From: Cryptomeria japonica | Lineage: Eukaryota; Streptophyta; Pinopsida; Cupressales; Cupressaceae | NCBI RefSeq assembly: GCF_030272615.1 | Contig: NC_081408.1 | Coordinates: 311,321,118 to 311,385,117 of the forward strand | Direction of reading: 5' to 3' | Length of the DNA: 64,000 nucleotides | In this document: piece by piece, positions 34,377 to 45,020 of the stretch | How positions within the stretch are numbered: the first letter of the stretch is position 1 | Layout of the letters: every line of letters begins with the position of its first letter | Made by a program: the position numbers and the translations under genes | The notes under the pieces: generated by a model | Databases searched by the model: none | What the model was told of the DNA's origin: nothing | What the model saw: the letters and a program-made list of their open reading frames with translations, nothing else

Positions 34377-35737
34377 TGTAGATTAGGAAATTGAAAATCA
34401 TCAAAGCAATAACAATTAGGACAACCACAAAACCTAAAGCAACTATGAAAGCAATCCCAATCCAATCAATGAAGACATAAAGACAAGATATTCAAATCAA
34501 ATGAAATCAAAGCAAACCAACGCAAATATCTCCTTCATGTGGCTCCATCGTTCTTCTTTTCAACTTCAAATTTGATGTGGATCTCACCTACAAGTGCAAA
34601 ATTCAAGTGAAAAGCAGGTTGTTGAGAGATGAAATTCGTAGCATAAGGTTACTCGAAAATGATTTCCTCCTTTCATTGAAGAAAATCATCCAATTTATAG
34701 ACAAATTGGAGAGAGGACAAGATTAGCATGAAGAGATTTGAAAGGAAATTCAAATCAAGAATGGCAAAATTATGACAAATGTATGACAATTTCTATGCAA
34801 GGTGTATGACAAATTATGCACAAATTATGGCAAGTTGCTATGCAAGATGTATGACAAATTATGACAAGATTGAAATAGAAATTAGGAATTAGGAGAAATT
34901 AGCAAATTAGAAAATTGAGGAAAAAGATGAAATAGAAATTAGGTGAATTAATTAATAGGTTTTCATCCATTAATTAATTCATAAAAGAGACCTAGGACTA
35001 AATAAATAGATTTATTTAACCCACAAAGAAGAAGAAAATGATTAAATGAACAAATCATAAAAACCTAGAAATAAGAGGACAAGGAATTAGGTCAAGACAA
35101 CAAGAAATTAATGTAGGTTCGATCATGATTCTGATTGACAAAAGACCAATGTTGATAAATGATTGAGATTGGTTGACAAAAATTAATGACAAATTGACCA
35201 AGATTGACAAGGAGATCAAATTGATAGGCACCAATTGATGAGGAACAATGACTAATCGATCTAAATTGACATGATTGGAAAGGACAAGGATCGATGACGA
35301 ATCGATCGCAAAATGACGAGATTGCCAAGGACAAGGATCGATGATGAATCGATCGCAAAATGATGAGATTGACAAATTGATAATCGCAAATGACTACTAA
35401 CAAGCTAAAGATGATTGAAAGATTGACAAGAGGACAAAACCCTAATTCTATCATTGATTAGGATTGATGATGTCCAAAATGATGATAAATGAGCACGCAC
35501 CATGATGCGACAAGATAAGATTGACCAAAATCATGACTGAAGATTGCTATCGACAAGACCTAATTCAAAAGAGAGAAAAATGAGGAATGCAGAAGAAGGA
35601 CTCAATACTCGCAAATGATAAAGACCAAGTGCGCAATATAGAAGAAATGTTAATGCAATGCAAGAACCCTAAAATAAGGCAATGCGCAAATGTTAAAGTA
35701 TGACTCCACAAGTGTTGACCATTTTTAGACTTCTACA
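34377..35737 (-). repeat. Gypsy II 5' LTR (1,361 bp)
   Basis: Same as 22901-24230 but with an extra copy of a roughly 54-bp segment: AAGGACAAGGATCGATGA occurs twice (35279 and 35326) where the 3' LTR has it once (23819). Confidence 0.95.
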
Positions 35738-35742
35738 CTTCA

Positions 35743-36324
35743 CAATGCAATCAAAATTTGCATGAAACAACATTTTATGCTATAGCCAACTATCATCAAT
35801 TTGTGTAATCAAACATGTCTTCTCACCAAAATTCAAATGAAATATATTACCTTTTGTCTATGTACCGGTTGCAATCTCCAAACTTGATCTTTTAATGATT
35901 TTGCATTTTCCATCCTTGAACTCTAATTGAAATCCCTTATCTACCAATTGTCCTGCACTCTTGAAAGATTATGTCTCAAACCTTCAACATAATAAACATT
36001 GTCAGTATTGTTCTTACCATCCAATGATATAGTTCATTTTCCTTTGATCATACATGTTTTTTCATCTCCAAATCTAACCAGACTTCCATCAAATTATTGT
36101 GAAGATAGAAACTTCCCTTTATCTCCAATCATATGATGTGAACAACCATTGGTAGTTACCCATTCATCCTTGTCAGCAATTTTAGCAGCAAGTGCCTTCT
36201 CTTTAGGTACATTCTCTTCCAGTCCTAGAACATCTTCTTTGATACACCCATTCCTTCCCATCATCGGAACCACTAGCAGAATCTTATGTCGGTTCATCAT
36301 CAAAATCAGTAATGCCTTCCTCAT
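35743..36324 (-). pseudogene. Copia P protease and pre-integrase region
   Basis: EWVTTNGCSHHMIGDKGKFL near 36160 corresponds to the Copia protease active-site segment (normally W-V-x-D-S-G-C-S-H-H-M); the Asp-Ser pair reads Thr-Asn here. Downstream, TISLDGKNNTDNVYYVEGLRHNL is a clear GAG-pre-integrase match. The frame differs from that of Gag (one indel near 36250), and further stops occur before the Gypsy II insertion. Confidence 0.85.
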
Positions 36325-37327
36325 CTGCTATGTATGATTTGTCTCTATTTTTCTTGTACTTATATTTTTTCTGATATCCAGGGTTAGGCTTAAATGATCT
36401 TCTAACTCTTTCTTCAAATCTTGAATTCCTTTCAAGACATCTAGATGCAAAATGACCAATCTTATTACATGCAAAACATTGAAAAGGTGTTTTTCCTTCA
36501 TACTTACTTCCTACCAATCCTTTAGGTACTCTTCTAGAAAATAGTGCTTCAAGTTGCTCAAACTCATCATCTTTTCTCTTCATATCATCCAATTCCTTTG
36601 TATATAAATCTTTCCAATCTTGTTTACTAGTTGCTGATGCAGATGCATGAAAAGAAAGTTTATCCTTCGCAGCTCCAAAAGGTCTAAATTCTTCAAGCTC
36701 AAAACTGGATAATTTCCCAACCAAGGAATCTTTGTTGACATATGTATTAACCATTGTTCTCAACTCATTAATAGCAGTAGCTTTCATCTTGTAAGTTGGT
36801 GGTAGGGATCTGAGAACTTTAGAAACAATTTTATCTTCACTCAGAGTTCCACCACAACATTGAATTCCCATAACAATCTCATTTACCCTTTCCATGAATG
36901 CAGTAATCCTTTCATCTTGTTCCATCTTCAAGTTTTCATATCTCACCCAGTAACCATCAAATTTAGCAATCTTCACTATAGGCTCACCTTCATTAAGAGT
37001 CTCCAACTTATTCCATATAGATTTTCCAAATGATTTGGCGATTAATCCCATTATTTGTTGATCAGAAAGTGCACACAAGAGGGCTTCTCTTTCTCTACAA
37101 TCATTCTCAATATATTTATCTAAGTTTTTTGGAGGAGGATTGCCAGATGCCAGATTATGAGGTGTAACACCATTCTATGTGATCTCACAAATCTCCTTGC
37201 CAAGATATCTCAGATCAGTCTCCATCTGAATCTTCCATACTATGTAATTTGTTCCATCAAGCCTAGGAATATCTGTCCAAAAGATACCTCCAGATAAACT
37301 GGATGAACTTGAACTGTTAGCCGCCAT
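36284..37327 (-). pseudogene. Copia P Gag (UBN2 type, one CCHC knuckle)
   Basis: ATG at 37327 opens MAANSSSSSSLSGG. Then IPRLDGTNYIVWKIQMETDL (Copia Gag N-terminus), one stop near 37175, and a long clean frame with SIWNKLETLNEGEPIVKIAK, MERVNEIVMGIQCCGGTLS, KVLRSLPPTYKM (UBN2 capsid domain), and CFACNKIGHFASRC (single CCHC). It ends at 36284. This is an ordinary Copia Gag, unlike the ORF1 of Q, B and A. Confidence 0.9.
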
Positions 37328-37371
37328 AGGATCTTCCTCAAGTGATTAAGCTTTTTGTAGAGAGGACCAAA

Positions 37372-37385
37372 GATATGATACCAAT
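37372..37385 (-). promoter_or_regulatory. Copia P primer-binding site
   Basis: Minus sense ATTGGTATCATATC after the LTR end TCTAACA; initiator Met-tRNA type. Confidence 0.8.
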
Positions 37386-38624
37386 TGTTAGACAGTTCAA
37401 ATAATGAGAAGACAATTGAGAGAGGGGGAGTGAATCAGTTGTCATAGATTACCAAAACATTTAACAATTAAAACTTTAATACTAGAACCCAAAACATTAA
37501 TACCAGAATGCTTAAACCAAATATTAGAATAGAAGTTAAACCAATTAAGCATAAAAAATAATCACAAAATAAATACCATCCACATGACATCAAGATTTGT
37601 ACGTGGAAAACCTGATAAAGGAAAAAACCATAGTGGGAAGCCAACCCATAGTTAGATAATACTTATGTAGTAAGTATGTGAATTAAAATTGAGGAGCTTG
37701 CACTTGTAGGAAGGCCAACAGCCTAGAGTGCATTGCTCATCACAAAAGGAGCCTCACTAGCTACATAGAAATCCATACTACAATCTAGAATAAGGAATGA
37801 ACTGCAAAGATAGCATCTCCTATGCCTGAGTATAGTTCCAGTTAAGCTCAATACTGAAGGAATAAATCCTCATACATAAACCCAATTCGATCTCCAATAA
37901 TCGACCAAATCCTTTTCCTGAATGACATTACATTATTTGCACTGTACATATCTATATCCCATTCCTATATCTTGATCCTATTCCATGATGATCTACAATG
38001 AGATATTACATCATATATATATATATAAACCCTCGACCATAAACAATCAGGTCGAACACTAGATAGTAAACCAATTATATAATTACAAAAAATGTTGGCC
38101 TTGGACCAAAAAAATAATATCCAACTCATAAGACATCCCAAAAACACATCAAGAGGTCTAATCCATACGTTACATTAAGCCAATCCATAACCTAGATCAA
38201 CTGGGACCCAATATAGGTCCACATGCTAAGCCAATGATCTCCATTTTCCAAGTCTCGAACATGATCACCAACAACATCCTGAATCTCCACCAGAAGATAC
38301 ACCAACACCACTTATGCATATCAACAAAGATCTTCATCAAAAGCTCTGGTGGTGAAACCCTCACGGAAACCACAAGCCAAGCTTCCAAGCAAGGAGGATA
38401 ACATCCGATCACCAAACCAGAACCAACTTATTGAATATGAACATGAGTATCATGAATAAGCCAATTCCATAACTAAATCATACTTGATCCTACCGGATCA
38501 TGTCGGATTCAAACCAACTAGAAACTAATCAACCTACTAGGAGCAAAAGGGTGTCGGTAAAGAATCCAACTAGCTGGTATTGACATCAATGAAACACATA
38601 ATAAATTCCTCCAAATGGCCAACA
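37386..38624 (-). repeat. Copia P 5' LTR
   Basis: Minus sense begins TGTTGGCCATTTGGAGG at 38624 and ends CTGTCTAACA at 37386. Carries the GATTCACTCCCCCTCTCTC block near its end and an (AT)n run near 38012. Its body differs from Q's LTRs. Directly to its right is the stub of Q's LTR. Confidence 0.85.
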
Positions 38625-38665
38625 CATTCAACTTATTACATCAAAACATCATCACCAAGCAAACA
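38625..38665 (-). repeat. Stub of element Q 3' LTR (start)
   Basis: 41 bp matching the start of Q's 5' LTR (TTCAACTTATTACAT and CATCATCA(C/T)CAAGC). It lies directly after Q's polypurine tract in minus sense. It shows that P landed about 41 bp inside Q's 3' LTR. Confidence 0.8.
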
Positions 38666-38948
38666 ATCTCCCCCTTTAGAATTGATGGCAACACTTACGA
38701 AAGAAATTATTTGTGTGCAATACAAAAATTGAATCAACTCATGACACAAACTCCCCCTTAGAAATTGCATGCTATTACAAAATTTACAAACATATATACT
38801 ACTACTCCCCATTACAATTCAAAATGTTGACTTCACTACTACTCCCCCTTTGATAGCAATGGAAAAGGTAAGCAAATACATGAAAGATAAATTCAATATA
38901 TATCATAATTTGCATTAACATATATAGAGATAAAAGTTCAAAAATGTT
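38666..38948 (-). promoter_or_regulatory. Element Q repeated polypurine tracts
   Basis: AAAGGGGGAGAT (minus) abuts the LTR at 38666. Further purine tracts (AAGGGGGAGT, GGGGAGTAGT, AAAGGGGGAGTAGTAG) lie at about 38751, 38806 and 38843. Multiple polypurine tracts before the 3' LTR are described for Sireviruses. Confidence 0.7.
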
Positions 38949-41900
38949 TTACAATGCCATCTTAGAAAATGCATCTCTTAAATGAGAATTTAACTGCTTC
39001 AAATCATTATGCCAAGTTTCCAAAAGAGTGTTGGCTATCTCAACATGTGTTCTTATCTGGAAAGCCAGCCCCTCCATGACATCAATTGTACTCATCTCAA
39101 GTGTATCTAGAATAGCTTCAGTTTCCTTGTAGCCTCTCTGCAAAATTTCAACCTTAGGGATCAAAAGTGTTTGTAGCTCCTGCAGTGACTTAGTCCTTTT
39201 GACTTGTTCATTCTCATAAGCTTTTAGCTTATGTTGAAGTTCAACAATAGATCTACCATAAGTTATAGAAGAATCATTTAGGGGGATAAATGATTCACTT
39301 AAAACTTCAAGTTCCTTTTCATCTTCCTATTCCTTTGCATCAGATCATCACAAAATAATGAAAACTTTGCAATAGTGGAAAGGATTTTATCTTCTGTTAC
39401 AAGTGAATCTTTAATATGATCTTTATTAACCATCAGAGAAAATTTGTCTTTATCAATATCATTCATCAACTTCTCTATTCTCTTCTTCATAAATTCCTTT
39501 TCCACATTCAAATAGGCTACATCTTCAAAACTAGTCATTTTTTCTCCAACATTAGCAACCAATTGACTCAATTTAGCAATCGGTGTAGAAAAGCTATCTG
39601 TGTCTGTCTCTGGTAATAGACTAGAAAAAATCTCAACTGCACAATGTATTGTTTGAGATTCCTTTTGTTGTTCCTTTATTCTTTTCTTCTTATCTCTAGA
39701 TTGCATGGCAGATGCAATCTCCACTAGCTTTGTAGAACTCAGCTTATCCATATTGATGGGTCCTTGATTACTTAGTTCATCCTCATCTTCATCGTCATCA
39801 ATTTTCTTCTTACAAGTAAGTGATAAAGGTATCACTTTAGGTTCTGGTTTCACTTATTTTGTTTCTTTAGTCTCCTCCTCTTCCTTCTCCTTGTCCTTTA
39901 CGAGTGGTGTCTTTGTATCAACTGTTTCAGTGATCACCAATGGTTCTTCAACTCTTTGTTTCTCTTCATCTTTCTCCTATCCCTATTCATGTTGTTCAGT
40001 CATTTGAACATCTTCATCCTATACATTTTCAGTTTGTTTCCTCTTTTCTCCCTCAGTACCAGTTGTATCAATTTATGTATCATCATCTAGAATTATAACT
40101 TTTTCAGTTTGTACATCTACCAGTTTTGTCTTTTCTTCTTCATCTACTGGTTGGTTTCCCATAACAATCTCATCAGGTGTAAATTCATCAATATCTATAT
40201 CATTTGTGAGATCTTTTGCCTTAAGCTTCTCCAATTGCTCTTCTTCCTCATCAGGTATCAATCCCAAAAATTTCTTCAAAATTTTCTCACTCTTACCATG
40301 TACCAACTTACATTAACCAACTAATAATCTTTTCAACCTTTTCTTTGTCACAAATAATGGCCTTGTATTAGAAATAATTTCTTGAATATCTTCCCTAGAG
40401 GTTTCCAGTTGTAGATGCATCAATATAAATTCAATCAATTCTTTGTCCTATTTTATAGAAGTTTTCAATCTTGCCTCCAATTTATCATACAAAGAATTAG
40501 GTATCAAACCTTACAACTCAATCAATTCTTTATAGTACTTGTTCATATACTAGAAAATAGTATCTTCAATTTACATTTTCTCCTCTTCACTAAAATTGTT
40601 ATAAAATCTCTTTACATCAGTCAAAATACCATACTTTCTAATTTTCTCCACAATCCTTTCAAGTAAAGTGAGTTTACTTACCGGTGGCTTCACAAATTTC
40701 ATTGTAGGAGATCCAACCACTTTGGATTTCTTCCCACTACCTATGATTTCCTTCTATCCACCTTCAGATTTAGTATCATCTTCCTCAACAGTTTCAAGTA
40801 TCATTTTTGCTTGTTGTTTCTTTCTTTTCCTATAAACTTCTTTCACCTTGGGTGCTTCAAGCTTAGCTTCCTTAGGTTTTCATCTAATTTGAATCATAGG
40901 AGTAGGAGGGGGCTTCTCCTTCACCACTATACTCCTTGTTTGTCTACTAGTACTAGTATTGGTTGGGGCAGTAGAGGATTGATCTTTTCTTGCTTCAAAC
41001 TTAGCTCTAGCATCTGCAATTGCCTCTTTAGTAAAACCTTGTTCAACTACAAATTGTTCTACTTCTTTTCTAACTTTCTTTGCAATGACCGATCTGGCAA
41101 GCTTAGAATGCACCTTAATAGATTTATCCTTATAGGTTCCAAACCTCTCAGCAGTAGTATCTACTGGTTGTGCTAGCAAGTGTTCAACATAAGCAACCAA
41201 AAGATCTTCTTCAACTTCGTAGCCCATAGGCATCACCCAAGTTGTCATGGGATCAACTGCCTCCATCTAACATGTATTTGTGTTAACCGAAAAACAAATG
41301 GTATCCTCATATCTACTAACAACCTGTGTCAGTATCCTCTCTCTTGCATGCACCTTTTTCTAAATATCTTTGAAATAACCCCAATCAATCTTACCAAAAT
41401 CATTACCCAACATCCTGATGTTGTTCTTCATCTGTAACAATGTCAATGTTTCCTTAGACCACTAAACATCACTGATACCAGGAAAGAAATTTTGAAAATA
41501 GAAGAACAATCCAAGAATCAGTTGTCCAAATTTAAACTTCGATCTTTTTTCTTTCTTGATGGATTCAAGAATGAGCACCAACTGACTTCTCAATGCCTCA
41601 GATAAATCACAATCAACAATTTTTTTTATTATCCATTAAGGAGTATGGATGGTTGTAGTAGTGATGTTGTTCATCCTACTAGAATGATATACACGGTATC
41701 CTATGACCATTGAAGCAAATTTTACTATGGGATCATCAATCTCATTAACAATCATAGCTCTTCCATCCCATCGCGACTTGGTCAGGTTGGCAACATCATT
41801 CTTAGGAACTAATCTCAGTACTGGAACTTCATCGATGGAACACAATCTAGTTACTACATGAATTGCTTCTTTGGTGATCTTATGTGGTCGATCAAGATAC

Positions 41901-42220
41901 ATAAATTGGTCATGCACACAAATCAAAACATATCTTACAAGGCCATCCTTAAAAACATCAATAGAATTTAGTGCATGGTGAAAACCTTTATCGGTAACCC
42001 TCATATATTGTTCTTTCAATACTCCACTCTTGTCACACATTACCCTATATTGATCAAATATAGGAAAAATTACAAGATCTTCCAACTTACAGTGAATGTA
42101 TGATGTAATATCCTTTACATGCAAAATTCCATATGGGACTGCAGATAGGGCTCCAACGAGATCGGTTTCAATGTTTAAAAGGCTTCCTCTAAAACTCTGG
42201 ACAAGGCCTGAATATAACAT
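38949..42220 (-). pseudogene. Element Q ORF2 (unknown, about 1,090 codons)
   Basis: One frame from 42220 to 39299 broken only by stops, then one frameshift to the end at 38949. N-terminal domain (first about 400 codons): YIHCKLEDL, then PHKITKEAIHVVTRL, FASMVIGYRVYHSSRMNNI, KFGQLILGLFFYF…PGI, and MEAVDPMTTWVMPMGYEVEED. Middle: basic Thr/Pro/Lys-rich linker (KEVYRKRKKQQAK). Then acidic and coiled-coil regions. The same motifs in the same order occur in B and A. No pol or host domain recognised. The true start may lie a little upstream of 42220. Confidence 0.75.
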
Positions 42221-42717
42221 CTACCAGATGTGGTGCATCCGTATTTAGAGATTCAGACTTAAAAATAGATAGTAGGATTTATTGGATAAATACCTTTCAA
42301 CACTTCCACAACTAGGGTTTCAACACTGAGAATGCACTTTCACTGATTATCGATCGTATATCACTCCAAATCTTCTATTAATCTAATTAAATGCTGCTCA
42401 CACACACTCTTCTATTCTCTTTTCACTCTCCAAGTGCTCTCAAGAATGCAAAGTGACAAATAATATTCAAAAAGTCCTTTTATTTGCTCAATACCTATCA
42501 CATTAAATGCTATTCTCGATTGTATAAACATACAAACCCTAAAACACCATTCAATATACTACCAGTTCTCATATCACATTAAATCTACTAGTTTGATCAT
42601 AAAATCACTTCACAATATCATAATGCATCAAGATATGCAGATTTATCTTACCATACACCATATAGGGGGGTCCAAAAATGGATCTGATATTAAGCTCCCC
42701 CTAAGCCTTTTAATAGC
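42221..42717 (-). other. Element Q spacer between ORF1 and ORF2
   Basis: About 500 bp, AT-rich, no gene seen. Probably carries the mutated first codons of ORF2 or a spacer. Confidence 0.5.
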
Positions 42718-44003
42718 TTAGTTTGTCAGTGATGAGTTCTCCACACTAGGTGAAGAATTATGATCTTCCAATGGTTTCTTATCACTCTTCCTTTTCCAAA
42801 TCTTGTTCATCTCTGCTCTAGTCTCTTCCACATCAATTTTCTTCTTCCCTTTACGATCAAAAGATTGATTTACCAGTTGGCTCATTTTATCTCTATAAAA
42901 ATTTGCAAGGTATCTCGGTTGGTGACAATGAAAACATGCCATACCAAATTCTCTCCAGAATCCAACATTTCCTCTACTAGTCCTTCTTCTGCAATTCATA
43001 GCTACATGACCATAGTTATGATAGATTGTGCAAATCACATTCATTCTCTTTCCATCTCATAGGGACTAGACCGACTAGCATAGGGTCTCTGCCAATTTGT
43101 ATTTCTTTGATCATTAAAAGTTCTTTCCCAATCTCCACCAGATATTTGATTCATGTGGGGTGTTGGATTATTTGCTCCATACTTGCATTCAATGGCTCTA
43201 TGCCCATACATGTTGCAAGTGTAACAATATCCATTAAAGGTTCTAGGTTTGTATTCTTGATAGGCATTAGGTCTATAACCATCAAAAGAATTAGATCTAC
43301 AAACATTAGTAGTATGTCCTAGCTTATGACAATTAAAGAACACTTGTTTATAGGTTTTCTTACTGGTGGATTTCTGGATCTTAGGTGTAGATTTATCTTC
43401 TTCAATATTGTCCTTTGTACTAGAAGGCTCACATTTCTCAAAAGTAGTGTAGCCCAAGCCTTGTGTCTCACCTTTCATCCTTTGTGATTGAATCTGTTCA
43501 TCAAGCATAGTAGAACTTTTGTTAAACTTTGCAAGTGTTTCATTAGCATCAACAAGTTTCTTTGTAAGATCTTCATTCTTTTTCATCAAACTTTCTCTTA
43601 GAGACATTTCTATATCTATATCAGATTTTATTTCTTCCTTTTCTTCTTGTTCCTCATGAAGATGAGCATAAAAAGTTCCAACCTCCTAGTTCAGCATAAA
43701 AATCTCATGTTCTTTTTCTCTAATCTTGTCTTCAACTGTCCTCCTTGCTTCAAGCTCTTGACTCATCTTGATGGTTAGGGCTTCCAGCTCTCTCCTCAGA
43801 TTTTCCTTGTCATGATTCATCTTTTCTACCTCACTAACCAATGCATCCATGTTTTCTTCCTCAAGTGAACAATTTTCACTAATTCAATACACTTGTTCAG
43901 CAAACTCTCTCCTCTTTTCCAATGAAGCTTTATACTTAACCCTCAACTTGCCTAGGGCTTCTTCAGATTCTGCAAGATGGTTAGACAACTCTTTATAACT
44001 CAT
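42718..44003 (-). pseudogene. Element Q ORF1: coiled coil plus CCHC knuckles
   Basis: ATG at 44003 (MSYKELSNHLAESEEALGK). Long heptad-rich coiled coil to about 43500, then zinc-knuckle-like motifs FFNCHKLGHTTNVC (first Cys lost), CYTCNMYGHRAIEC, and, after a frameshift near 43040, CTIYHNYGHVAMNC and CFHCHQPRYLANFY (degenerate). It ends in a Lys/Glu-rich tail. No UBN2 or retrotransposon Gag capsid domain. Likely a nucleic-acid-binding structural protein (inference). Confidence 0.75.
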
Positions 44004-44057
44004 TGCTTGCCCCTTATCTTCCTTAGGGATCTTTCCCAAGAATTTAAGCCTTCAGGG
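44004..44057 (-). other. Element Q leader remnant
   Basis: Short leader between ORF1 and the site where B inserted. It originally continued to the primer-binding site at 50719-50733. Confidence 0.6.
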
Positions 44058-44062
44058 AATTA

Positions 44063-44848
44063 TGTTAGGATTAATGATAGTCCCAAAGATACTGAGAGGG
44101 GGGGCTGAATTAGTATCTAACTGGTTTGCAGAATATTTAACCTTATTAAGAACTTTGCATTCCAAAACAATGTACTGGTAAATAAGAATTAATACAGTAA
44201 ATAGGAATAATAAAGATAGCATAGAAAACACACCATAACACAAGATGTTTAACGAGGAGACCCGGTGTGGGAAAAACCTCGATGGGATTTGTGACCCACA
44301 ATATTCACTCACTAGCCAATGAATAAATATTACTTACAATGAGTGGCATGCACATGCAGGAAGGCCAACTACCTAGAGCTAACTGCTCAATAAGGCACAC
44401 ACTGACTACAAAAGTGATTATGAAATCCAGTACAATGTACTACTTCAAAGTAGCATCAACTATGCCAGGTTCAGTACCGGTTTAAGCTCATTCTATAACC
44501 AAAACCTTCGTTGTCAACTATATCACCTTATACATAATTCACAACTCTACTCTTATAAAAATGATCTATAAGATATCATACATATATATGAGTCTTTTAA
44601 AATATGCCTTGTTAGCATTACAAAAGATAATTACAATTAAATAAAATAAACAAGAGTTTATTCCCCGTCGGCTAGGGTGTTGGTATGCATTGTTGCCGGT
44701 ATCGGTGAAGTGTCTACCAGTGTATGTAGATGTTTATGCCGGTGCTGGTGGCTTTACTAGATGAGTTCTAGAAGGTTTCCAGAAGGTTGCCAGAAGATTT
44801 CCATCAACGACAACACCATTTTTCTCATAAGAGTGTAGAATGCCAACA
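44063..44848 (-). repeat. Element B 3' LTR
   Basis: 786 bp. Matches 49918-50713 across its length. Contains the conserved Copia LTR block (AACGAGGAGACCCGGTGTGG in plus sense) and the GAGAGGGGGGG run near 44094. Confidence 0.93.
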
Positions 44849-45020
44849 ATCTCCCCCTTTGGCATTGATGGCAACACTCATGAGAAAAATCCAAAAACTA
44901 TTTCCAAAAAGTGAATTCCAAAAGTTTACCAAAAATATGTGCTCCCGCTGAGCACATTATCTCCTCTGATTAAACATTTTTTCTCTGTCCACTACTCCCC
45001 CTTTGACATCAATGACAAAG
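44849..45020 (-). promoter_or_regulatory. Element B repeated polypurine tracts
   Basis: AAAGGGGGAGAT abuts the LTR at 44849; a second AAAGGGGGAGTAGTGG lies at about 44989-45004. Each is followed (minus sense upstream) by a TCATTGATG/CATCAATG-like context. Confidence 0.75.

Larger units (their letters stand above)
22901..35737 (-). mobile_element. Gypsy II: large non-autonomous Ty3/gypsy-like element with antisense plant mobile domain ORF
   Basis: Exact duplication CTTCA at 22896-22900 and 35738-35742. LTRs 22901-24230 and 34377-35737 start TGTAGA and end TCTACA. Polarity is set by the primer-binding site left of 34377 and the polypurine tract at 24231. The 10.1-kb interior has a long Gln/Pro/Ser-rich ORF (minus), an antisense plant mobile domain pseudogene next to the 3' LTR, and a minisatellite. 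No reverse transcriptase or integrase was seen. It shares its primer-binding-site type with Gypsy I. Confidence 0.88.
21118..38624 (-). mobile_element. Copia P: autonomous-type Copia element, 3' end deleted
   Basis: 5' LTR 37386-38624, primer-binding site, Gag, protease, integrase and reverse transcriptase in Copia order on the minus strand. Inserted into Q's 3' LTR between 21117 and 38625; the candidate duplication CATTC at 38625-38629 has no partner because the other end is deleted. Interrupted within the pre-integrase/integrase region by Gypsy II. Confidence 0.85.

Noticed and set aside
35055-35454. Two overlapping Ser/Ile-rich ORFs in the Gypsy II 5' LTR
   Set aside because: They come from short LTR repeats; the second LTR at 23796-23996 keeps only a part of the frame.
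38949-42220. Host gene trapped in element Q
   Set aside because: The same ORF2 recurs in B and A at the same place between ORF1 and the polypurine tract, so it belongs to the element.
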